In this document: one piece after another, positions 1-4,904 of the stretch
Position numbering within the stretch: the first letter of the stretch is position 1
Layout: every line of letters starts with the position of its first letter
NCBI GenBank assembly: GCA_015486775.1
Contig: WFRA01000171.1
Span: 1-5,512 of the forward strand
Direction: 5' to 3'
Source: Kiritimatiellales bacterium
GTDB lineage: Bacteria > Verrucomicrobiota > Kiritimatiellia > Kiritimatiellales > Pontiellaceae
DNA length: 5,512 nt
Notes under the pieces: model-generated
The model's input: only the letters and a program-made list of their open reading frames with translations
What the model was told of the DNA's origin: nothing
Database searches by the model: none
Program-made: the position numbers and the translations under genes

Positions 1-1968
1 AACAGTGGCCTGACCATCGCCCAGATCGGGAAGCAGGTGAAGGGTCGACTCAAGGGCTTCAAGCTGCCTGCCGATTATTCCGTGGAGGTTTCCGGTACGC
101 TCGACAATATGAAAACCGGTGGCGGCGAAATGGGGCGCGCCCTGATGATCGGCCTCGTTTTGCTCTATATTCTGCTGGTATGGATGTACAAGTCGTTCGT
201 TCACCCCTTTACCATCATCCTGTCGGTGTTGGTTCCGGTGGCGGCGGCGATGTGGGGGCTGCTGCTGTTTCATAAACCCATGTGCAAGCCGGCCATGATG
301 GGGCTTATTTTGTTGGCGGGAACCGTGGTCAACAATGCCATTCTGCTGCTCGACTATATCCTGACGGCACGGGCGCAGGGCATGTCGAAGGACGAAGCGA
401 TCATACAGGCAGTCCGCCTGCGCTTCCGCCCGATCGTCATGACTGCGGCCTCCACGGCGTTGGGACTGACCCCGCTCGTGTTCGAACTGGCGGTGGGGAT
501 GGAACGGATGTCGCCGCTGGGTATTGTGGCGGCCGTTGGATTGCTGGTGGGCATCTTTTCCTCCACCTGGATTTATCCGGTCATCTATTCGCTGGTCGAC
601 GGAGGTGTGGAGCACTTCAAAGCCCCCTTTAAACCGACCGCCGCCACCGCAGTGCTGGCAGTTTGCCTGTTGGGCTGGGCGGGAACCGCGCGTGCCCAAA
701 CGAATGAACCCGTCTCCATGACCCTGGAGCAGGCGGTCGACTATGCCCGGCTGCACAGCCCGTTGCTGCACATGGCGCAGGCCGATACCGGCATCGCCCT
801 CGGCGAGGCCAAATCCGCCAAGGCCGGCCTGCTACCGCAGGTGGACATCGTGGGCAACCTGCTCTATTCGCAGGAAGACCATCCCATACGGGCCGGTGTC
901 CCGCCGTCCGTGGGGCGCATGAGCGACACCTCCTACGATCTTGGGGTCGAGGTAAAACAGCTGCTGTGGGACTTCGGCCAAACCTGGAGCCGCATGGAGG
1001 CCGCGCGCCTGCGGGCCGATGCCGCCGACAAGTCGCTCGAGCGCACCCGCGACGAAGTGACCTTCCGCGTCACCGCGCTCTACCACCAGCGGCTGATGAC
1101 CGACGACCTGCTGAAGGCCACCGAAGCCACCCGCAAGTCACTGCAAGTGCTGGTCGACAATCTCGAAAAGAGGCTGGCGGTCGGCAAGGCCGCGCGGCTC
1201 GACCTGCTCAAGGCCCGCGTCAAGCTTGCCGCGGCCGAGAGCCGGATCGCCCTGCTTGAATCGCAGCAGGAGAACGCCCAGGCAACCCTGCTGGCCGCCA
1301 TGGGCTACGACGGCCCGGATATCCAATGGGCGAAGGCGGATGCTTCCCTCGGGGGTGCCGCCGCATCGGATGCCGATGCGCTGATGGCGGATGCGATCCA
1401 GAACCGCACGGACCTGCAGGCGGCCGAGGCGTTTGTCGAGGCGGGACGCAGCTCCGAAAAATCGGCCAAGCACTCGCGCTGGCCCGTGCTTGCCGCGTTC
1501 GGGCAGTATGGCCAGTACAATGGGATCGATCCCTATCCGTTCATGGCCGGCGGCAACGACAGCGACGGCTGGCAGGACAACTATACGGTCGGGGTGAAGC
1601 TAACCTTCCCGATCTTTGATTCCGGCCTGCGTTCCGGCAGAATTGCTTCTGCCCAGGCGCAGCGGATGAAGGCCGAAGCGCAGCGCGAGGCGTTGCGTCT
1701 CCAGATCCGCCAGCAGGTGCGCACCGCCGTCGCCGAACTCAAGAGCGCGTCGATCCGCGTCGAATCCTTCCGCCAGTCGGTGGACGAGGCCAGGCAGGCG
1801 CTCTCCGACGAGCAGAAAAAATACGATGCCGGCAAAAGCACCATCAACGATGTGCTTGATGCCGAAGCCGCCAAGCTCGTTGCCGACTCGCAATACAGCC
1901 AGGCGATCCACGAGCAGCAGATCGCCGTGGTCAACCTGCGCCTTGCGATCGGCGAGCCGTTGAAATGA
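1..1968 (+). CDS. RND efflux permease C-terminal part fused to a TolC/OEP outer-membrane channel (5' partial)
   Basis: The reading frame is open from the first base, so the GTG at 37 is not the real start; most of the permease (normally about 1,000 residues) lies upstream. Counting from the window edge, residues 1-200 match the end of an RND permease: five hydrophobic segments (about 46-63, 69-90, 97-120, 143-163, 172-198), the motif GTVVNNAILLLDY (106-118) and RFRPIVMTA (141-149). Without a stop, the frame continues into a signal-peptide-like stretch (about 203-232, ending ARA before Q233) and then about 420 residues of TolC/OEP type, with two long coiled-coil-rich halves and the ending LRLAIGEPL. 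RND pumps expel drugs, metals or other toxic compounds by proton exchange; TolC proteins form the exit duct. The permease motifs look more HAE-like than CusA-like, but the substrate is unknown. The stop overlaps the next start (ATGA), so the two are probably translationally coupled. Confidence 0.9.
   Translation, partial: NSGLTIAQIGKQVKGRLKGFKLPADYSVEVSGTLDNMKTGGGEMGRALMIGLVLLYILLVWMYKSFVHPFTIILSVLVPVAAAMWGLLLFHKPMCKPAMMGLILLAGTVVNNAILLLDYILTARAQGMSKDEAIIQAVRLRFRPIVMTAASTALGLTPLVFELAVGMERMSPLGIVAAVGLLVGIFSSTWIYPVIYSLVDGGVEHFKAPFKPTAATAVLAVCLLGWAGTARAQTNEPVSMTLEQAVDYARLHSPLLHMAQADTGIALGEAKSAKAGLLPQVDIVGNLLYSQEDHPIRAGVPPSVGRMSDTSYDLGVEVKQLLWDFGQTWSRMEAARLRADAADKSLERTRDEVTFRVTALYHQRLMTDDLLKATEATRKSLQVLVDNLEKRLAVGKAARLDLLKARVKLAAAESRIALLESQQENAQATLLAAMGYDGPDIQWAKADASLGGAAASDADALMADAIQNRTDLQAAEAFVEAGRSSEKSAKHSRWPVLAAFGQYGQYNGIDPYPFMAGGNDSDGWQDNYTVGVKLTFPIFDSGLRSGRIASAQAQRMKAEAQREALRLQIRQQVRTAVAELKSASIRVESFRQSVDEARQALSDEQKKYDAGKSTINDVLDAEAAKLVADSQYSQAIHEQQIAVVNLRLAIGEPLK
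607..696 (+). other. Internal signal-peptide-like segment at the RND/TolC joint
   Basis: The segment from V203 has lysines (FKAPFK), a hydrophobic run (TAATAVLAVCLLGWAG) and a signal peptidase I-like AxA site (TARA before QTNEP). RND permeases normally end in the cytoplasm after helix 12, so a further membrane-crossing segment is needed to bring the TolC part into the periplasm. Whether it is cleaved, giving two proteins, or kept as a thirteenth helix cannot be told. A GTG at 607 could be an old start; GGAGG at 601-605 is only 1 nt away, too close for a good ribosome site. The LAVC stretch is not a proper lipobox because V precedes the cysteine. Confidence 0.6.
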
Positions 1969-2519
1969 AACCGTTTGCCCTAGGTTTGGGAATGGCCTTC
2001 CTGACCGCGATCATCCATGTGGTCGGGTTGTTGATTCTGCTCTACTGGCAAACCCGGCAGTGGCCGAAGATCGAAGCCGACTTCGGTCCGCGCCGGAACC
2101 TGCCGGCCTTCCTGATCCTGTTTGGCGGGATTTTTGGGCTCCATCTGCTGGAGATTGCCTTGTGGGCATGGCTCTACTGGGGATTGGCGCTTTTTCCGGA
2201 CTTTGGAACCGGATTCTATTTTTCGGGCGTCACCTACACCACCGTGGGCTACGGACATGTCCTGTTGCCCGTTTCGTGGCGAAACCTCTCGGTGATGGAG
2301 GCACTGACGGGGGTGTTGATGATGGGTTGGTCGACGGCCTTTTTCTTCACGACGGTCATCCGGCTGCTGGAGCTCCGGATCCGCCGGTGGCAGCACATAA
2401 ATCCGGGAGCGCCGAGCCCCGGCTCGGCACAAGGAAAGGAGTCGGAAAACTTTAAATGGACACCCGATCAATATGAACACCTCGGCAAGCGCGGGGATGT
2501 GAACAATAAAAACCGATAA
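1965..2519 (+). CDS. Small potassium-channel-family membrane protein (Ion_trans_2 type)
   Basis: A 184-residue protein with three hydrophobic segments (about 5-28, 46-77, 108-132). Between the last two lies YTTVGYG (91-97), the K+ selectivity filter signature, preceded by a pore-helix-like stretch. This fits the small bacterial two-helix-pore channel family with one extra N-terminal helix, acting in the inner membrane, probably as a tetramer by analogy. No RCK/TrkA-N regulatory domain is present. The ATG overlaps the stop of the efflux gene (ATGA), which fixes the start and implies coupling. The C-terminal tail after RIRRWQHI is hydrophilic and contains GAPSPGSA (148-155), which is a translated REP palindrome (copy 1), so this part of the tail is probably acquired. 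Transport of K+ is inferred from the filter; a role beside an efflux pump is not known. Confidence 0.85.
   Translation: MKPFALGLGMAFLTAIIHVVGLLILLYWQTRQWPKIEADFGPRRNLPAFLILFGGIFGLHLLEIALWAWLYWGLALFPDFGTGFYFSGVTYTTVGYGHVLLPVSWRNLSVMEALTGVLMMGWSTAFFFTTVIRLLELRIRRWQHINPGAPSPGSAQGKESENFKWTPDQYEHLGKRGDVNNKNR
2405..2428 (+). repeat. REP-like palindrome, copy 1 (inside K+-channel gene)
   Basis: GGGAGC followed by GCCGAGCCCCGGCTCGGC. It differs from the other copies by one base (A to G in the loop), which extends the stem to 8 bp with a CC loop. It is read in frame as GAPSPGSA in the channel tail, and is followed by a purine-rich stretch (ACAAGGAAAGGAG). Confidence 0.85.
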
Positions 2520-2530
2520 GGAGACAAATC
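2518..2530 (+). promoter_or_regulatory. Ribosome binding site of the FmdE-like gene
   Basis: AAGGAGA overlaps the stop codon of the K+-channel gene; AGGAG (2519-2523) is 7 nt before the ATG at 2531. It is the best Shine-Dalgarno match in the window and fixes this start. Confidence 0.75.
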
Positions 2531-3115
2531 ATGACACACGAAGAATTTGAAACCGCCATGGCGTTCCATGGCCACAAGTGCCCGGCGATGCCGCTGGGAT
2601 ACCGCAGCGCAAAGGCCGCCATGGATGCGCTCGGCGTGGCGCGCGCCAAGGACAAGGAGCTGTACGTTGTTTCGGAAACCGGCAAGGGCCATGCGGCCGG
2701 CTGTTTCCTCGACGGCGTGATGTCCGCCACCGGATGCACCTACGGCAAATCCAACATCGAGAAGAAATACTACAACAAGATGGCGTTCACGCTGATCGAT
2801 GTGGTGAACGGCAAAGCCGTGCGCGTCCGACTGAAGGATGAGTTCTTCGGCAACATGCTCAACTCGCCCTTCGTGGCCCAGCGCAAGCAGGGCGTGGCTC
2901 CGCAGGATGTGCCGGCGGAAATCGCCGATCCGCTGGTGGACAATGTACTCAAGATGCCGGAAGAAAAGTTCCTGGTTGTCGGCGAGGTTGCCGACTATGA
3001 CTTCCCAAAGGGCAAGGGCTGCTTCGAAACCGACCTCTGCTCCAAATGCGGCGAGCGCGTGTTTGTCGACAAGCTGACGGACGGTGTCTGCATTCCGTGT
3101 AGCGAAAAAAAATAG
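2531..3115 (+). CDS. FmdE-family protein with C-terminal zinc ribbon
   Basis: A 194-residue soluble protein. The N-terminal core has the family motif [14 protein letters not shown] (12-25), followed by C58-F-L-D61-G and TGCTYGK (67-73). The C-terminus is a zinc ribbon with C170-x2-C173 and C187-x2-C190 (CSKCGE...GVCIPC). FmdE is named after subunit E of the archaeal molybdenum formylmethanofuran dehydrogenase, but FmdE-like proteins are widespread in bacteria without that pathway and their bacterial role is largely undefined. No other formylmethanofuran or molybdopterin gene is visible here, so methanofuran chemistry should not be inferred. The conserved Cys/His/Asp residues suggest a metal site. 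It lies 11 nt after the K+-channel gene and 7 nt before the transposase gene. Confidence 0.88.
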   Translation: MTHEEFETAMAFHGHKCPAMPLGYRSAKAAMDALGVARAKDKELYVVSETGKGHAAGCFLDGVMSATGCTYGKSNIEKKYYNKMAFTLIDVVNGKAVRVRLKDEFFGNMLNSPFVAQRKQGVAPQDVPAEIADPLVDNVLKMPEEKFLVVGEVADYDFPKGKGCFETDLCSKCGERVFVDKLTDGVCIPCSEKK

Positions 3116-3122
3116 GGTCGAA

Positions 3123-3833
3123 ATGAGAGCTAGCGGCAGTGCCAAAAATCATGGGAACGCCGAGCCCCAGCTCGGCCTGAACAAGAAAGCCGAGCTGGGG
3201 CTCGGCGCTCCCGGCGTGTGGCACTCGCGTGGCTACCTGCCGCACTATGACGTTTTGACCAAAACACAGTCGATCACGTTCCGTCTGGCCGACTCCTTGC
3301 CGCAATCCAAGCTAACTACGTTGAAAGAAGAGTTGGCGCACCTGTCCGAAAAAGAACAGGCCGTCGAGCGGCGGAAGCGGATTGAGCAGTGGCTGGATGC
3401 GGGCATGGGATGCTGTGCGTTGCGACATCCAGCCGTTGCGCAGACGATGCAGGAAACATTGCTTCGGTTTGATGCCGATCGCTATCGGCTCATCGCCTGG
3501 TGCATCATGCCGAACCATGTGCATGTGCTGATTCTTCCAAAAACAGAGCTGGCGAAAATTGTACAGTCGTGGAAATCATTTACGGGACGGTGGGCGCTGG
3601 GGAAAAATGCCGAGCTGGGGCTCGGCGTTCCCGGGAAACAGTTTTGGATGCGGGAATATTGGGATCGGTTTATCCGCGACGAGCAGCACCTTTCCGCCGC
3701 GGTGGAATACATTCACAACAACCCCGTGAAAGCCGGGCTATGCACATCTTCCAACCACTGGAAATGGTCGAGTGCCGGGAGCACCGTAAGACCCGGGAAC
3801 GCCGAGCCCCAGCTCGGCATAAAGAGAAAATAA
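3123..3833 (+). CDS. REP-associated tyrosine transposase (RAYT, IS200-like Y1 transposase)
   Basis: A 236-residue single-strand DNA transposase of the HUH/Y1 superfamily. Landmarks: WHSRGYLPH (33-41), ITFRLADSLP (51-60), the HUH motif in MPNHVHVLI (H132, H134), SWKSFTG (149-155), EYWDRFIRDE (178-187) and the likely catalytic tyrosine Y196 in EYIHNNPVKAGL. All key residues are present, so it may be active. The ATG at 3123, with weak AGGG 5 nt upstream, is preferred over the in-frame GTG at 3084, which lies inside the FmdE gene. GTG 3216, just after a REP pair, is an alternative giving 205 residues and leaving the pair as leader. Residues 11-31, 162-171 and 224-232 are translated REP sequence. 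RAYTs normally recognise REP elements near their own gene, which fits the copies here. Gaps of 7 and 3 nt to its neighbours mean it is embedded in the operon. Confidence 0.92.
   Translation: MRASGSAKNHGNAEPQLGLNKKAELGLGAPGVWHSRGYLPHYDVLTKTQSITFRLADSLPQSKLTTLKEELAHLSEKEQAVERRKRIEQWLDAGMGCCALRHPAVAQTMQETLLRFDADRYRLIAWCIMPNHVHVLILPKTELAKIVQSWKSFTGRWALGKNAELGLGVPGKQFWMREYWDRFIRDEQHLSAAVEYIHNNPVKAGLCTSSNHWKWSSAGSTVRPGNAEPQLGIKRK
3153..3176 (+). repeat. REP-like palindrome, copy 2
   Basis: GGGAAC followed by GCCGAGCCCCAGCTCGGC: 7-bp stem with a CCCA loop. It is translated as GNAEPQLG near the N-terminus of the RAYT if ATG 3123 is used, and is the left arm of an inverted pair with copy 3. Confidence 0.9.
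3189..3212 (-). repeat. REP-like palindrome, copy 3 (reverse orientation)
   Basis: On the - strand it reads GGGAGC followed by GCCGAGCCCCAGCTCGGC. On the + strand it is translated as AELGLGAPG, directly before the conserved WHSRGYLPH that starts the RAYT core. Confidence 0.9.
3609..3632 (-). repeat. REP-like palindrome, copy 4 (inside RAYT domain)
   Basis: On the - strand it is identical over 24 nt to copies 2 and 5. On the + strand it is translated in frame as AELGLGVPG between SWKSFTGRWALG and FWMREYWDRF, that is, between the HUH motif and the catalytic tyrosine, in what is probably a variable loop. Confidence 0.88.
3795..3818 (+). repeat. REP-like palindrome, copy 5 (RAYT 3' end)
   Basis: GGGAAC followed by the 18-nt core, identical to copy 2. 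It is translated as GNAEPQLG in the last residues of the RAYT, ends 12 nt before the TAA, and is followed by ATAAAGAGAAAATAAAC leading to the TauE start. Confidence 0.9.
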
Positions 3834-3836
3834 ACA
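3821..3836 (+). promoter_or_regulatory. Weak ribosome binding site of the TauE/SafE gene
   Basis: AAAGAGAAAA (3821-3830) offers only a weak match (GAGA, 9 nt before ATG 3837) and lies inside the 3' end of the RAYT frame. The permease may therefore depend on ribosomes finishing the RAYT (stop 3831-3833, 3-nt gap). Confidence 0.45.
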
Positions 3837-4637
3837 ATGGAACAAACGCTCATACTCGCCTTGGTTTTTCTGGTGGTCTCGGCGCTCTTTTCGATGCTCG
3901 GGATGGGCGGGGGGATTCTCTATGTGCCGATCCTTCTCTTTGCCGGCTACGGAATGGACCGGGCGCCGGGCATCAGCCTGATCCTGATTGCGGCGACCTC
4001 GCTGGCCGCCCTTTCCAACTTCTGGAAAAACAAAAAGGTGGATTGGAAGCTGGCGCTGGTGATCGACCCGCCAACCGATATCATGGCATTTGTCGGTGGC
4101 TATTTTAGCGCGTTGGTTCCGGAGGTTGCTTTGCGGACGGTTTTGGTGGGGGTGCTCATGGTGGCCGGAACCCTGATGCTCCGCCAGCGGAAGGCGGCAT
4201 TGCTTCCAAGGATTGGGAACGACCGCTGGTGGCTGTGGCACCGCGAGTTTCGGGGAGAACAATATACCGTGAATTTGCCGTTGGTCCTGACAGCCACGGC
4301 GCTGATTGGCCTGCTCTCGGGCATGCTGGGCATCACGGGGGGAATCATCAAGATTCCCATCATGGTGCTGCTCTGCGGGGTGCCGATGGATATTGCCGTG
4401 GCGACGTCCACGGTGATGGTGGCCGTCACCGCGCTCTCGGGCGTGGCGGGCCACGCGGCGCATGGAACGGTCGATTGGAAGATTGGGTTGGTTCTCGCCG
4501 TTGCAGCGGTTGCGGGCGGTTTGGCCGGAAGCCGTATTTCGCTTTCGATGGATAAAGCTCGGCTGAAGAAGTGGTTTGGGGTGGCCGTCTGGATCATCGC
4601 CCTGCGGATGGCGGTAAAACTGATATGGAAGATTTGA
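3837..4637 (+). CDS. TauE/SafE-family (sulfite exporter type) membrane permease
   Basis: A 266-residue, very hydrophobic protein with about eight membrane segments in two related halves. Each half begins with the family's glycine-rich motif: GMGGGILYVP (22-31) and GITGGIIKIP (165-174). Each half also carries a matching DWK loop: KVDWKL (67-72) and TVDWKIG (211-217). A hydrophilic loop (about 115-145) joins the halves. The family moves small anions, including sulfite, sulfoacetate and other organosulfur compounds, across the inner membrane; the substrate here is not determined. Length is normal. The start at ATG 3837 puts the first hydrophobic segment at once at the N-terminus, as usual. It is followed by a BFD-like and a thioredoxin gene, which favours a link to sulfur or thiol chemistry, as an inference. 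Confidence 0.88.
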   Translation: MEQTLILALVFLVVSALFSMLGMGGGILYVPILLFAGYGMDRAPGISLILIAATSLAALSNFWKNKKVDWKLALVIDPPTDIMAFVGGYFSALVPEVALRTVLVGVLMVAGTLMLRQRKAALLPRIGNDRWWLWHREFRGEQYTVNLPLVLTATALIGLLSGMLGITGGIIKIPIMVLLCGVPMDIAVATSTVMVAVTALSGVAGHAAHGTVDWKIGLVLAVAAVAGGLAGSRISLSMDKARLKKWFGVAVWIIALRMAVKLIWKI

Positions 4638-4638
4638 T

Positions 4639-4662
4639 GGGAGCGCCGAGCCCCAGCTCGGC
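4639..4662 (+). repeat. REP-like palindrome, copy 6 (intergenic)
   Basis: GGGAGC followed by the 18-nt core. It begins 1 nt after the TGA of the TauE gene and fills most of the 42-nt gap before the BFD-like gene. It is the only copy outside any reading frame I accept. A 7-bp GC stem without a T-run is not a convincing terminator, but it could protect the upstream mRNA from 3' exonucleases. Confidence 0.9.
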
Positions 4663-4664
4663 TC

Positions 4665-4679
4665 AAAGAGGAAATAAAA
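4665..4679 (+). promoter_or_regulatory. Ribosome binding site of the BFD-like gene
   Basis: AAAGAGGAAATAAAA; GAGGA (4668-4672) is 7 nt before ATG 4680. It starts 2 nt after REP copy 6 and resembles the sequence after REP copy 5. Confidence 0.65.
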
Positions 4680-4904
4680 ATGAACTGGAAAGAAGAACCG
4701 GATGAGACGCTGGTCTGCTTTTGTTCGCAGGTGGACAAGGGAACCGTCGTTGCCGCGATCAAAGACGGTGCCGTCGATGTGAAGGCGATTCAGGAACAAA
4801 CAAACGCCGGGGTGGGGGGGCGCTGCAAGGAACTCAATCCGCGCGGGCGCTGCTGCCATCCCGATATCAAGGAACTGCTGGAAATATACGGAGAGAAAAA
4901 ATGA
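4680..4904 (+). CDS. BFD-like [2Fe-2S]-binding small protein
   Basis: A 74-residue protein resembling the BFD-like domain of bacterioferritin-associated ferredoxin. It has VCFC (C13-x-C15), a helical middle (KGTVVAAIKDGAVDVKAIQEQTNAGVGG) and a C-terminal cysteine cluster. The usual domain has CxC, a spacer of about 31-34 and CxxC. Here the spacer of 33 leads to C49, but the position for the second cysteine of CxxC is L52, and two cysteines follow later (C58-C59 in NPRGRCCHPDI). Cluster binding is likely but the ligand set is a variant. Proteins of this kind shuttle electrons or act as cluster-carrying adaptors. The last 4 nt overlap the thioredoxin start (ATGA), so the two are probably made together. 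Confidence 0.82.
   Translation: MNWKEEPDETLVCFCSQVDKGTVVAAIKDGAVDVKAIQEQTNAGVGGRCKELNPRGRCCHPDIKELLEIYGEKK

Larger units (their letters stand above)
3153..3212. repeat. Inverted REP pair (BIME-like doublet) at the 5' end of the RAYT gene
   Basis: Copies 2 (+) and 3 (-) face each other across a 12-nt spacer (3177-3188). The 24-nt arms match at 23 positions; the only mismatch is A3157 against C3208. They could form one long hairpin in DNA or mRNA, or two small ones. This head-on arrangement is that of paired REPs mobilised by RAYTs in other bacteria. Confidence 0.85.

Noticed and set aside
652..672. Lipoprotein signal (LAVC) in the TolC part
   Set aside because: The residue before the cysteine is valine rather than G/A/S, and an AxA peptidase I site follows, so a lipid anchor is not supported.
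2430..2530. Promoter ahead of the FmdE-like gene in the A/T-richer stretch
   Set aside because: I see no convincing -35/-10 pair; the ribosome site overlapping the previous stop points to read-through in an operon.
3084..3122. GTG at 3084 as the RAYT start
   Set aside because: It lies inside the FmdE gene, has no ribosome site, and the added residues come from FmdE zinc-ribbon codons read in another frame; ATG 3123 is better placed.
2468..3145. 225-codon - strand frame opposite the FmdE-like gene
   Set aside because: The + strand frame has the full FmdE motif set and zinc ribbon plus a strong ribosome site; the antisense product has no recognisable motif.
3500..4108. 202-codon + strand frame spanning the RAYT/TauE boundary
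   Set aside because: It is out of frame with both, and both genes have intact family motifs across this region.
4639..4662. Rho-independent terminator between the TauE and BFD-like genes
   Set aside because: The hairpin is one member of the REP family and is followed by CAAAGAGGAAAT, not by a T-run.
2405..4662. CRISPR array
   Set aside because: The six repeats are irregularly spaced (12 to about 800 nt), in both orientations, partly in coding sequence, and have no uniform spacers.
3738..4859. Long open frame on the - strand (373 codons) opposite the TauE and BFD-like genes
   Set aside because: It is antisense to two genes with clear family motifs; the translation is rich in H, R, Q and P without recognisable domains, typical of a shadow of GC-rich coding DNA.
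4721..4900. Upstream extension of the thioredoxin frame through the BFD-like gene
   Set aside because: It would put 60 Arg/Gly-rich residues before a clear signal anchor; ATG 4901 has a good ribosome site and an ATGA overlap.
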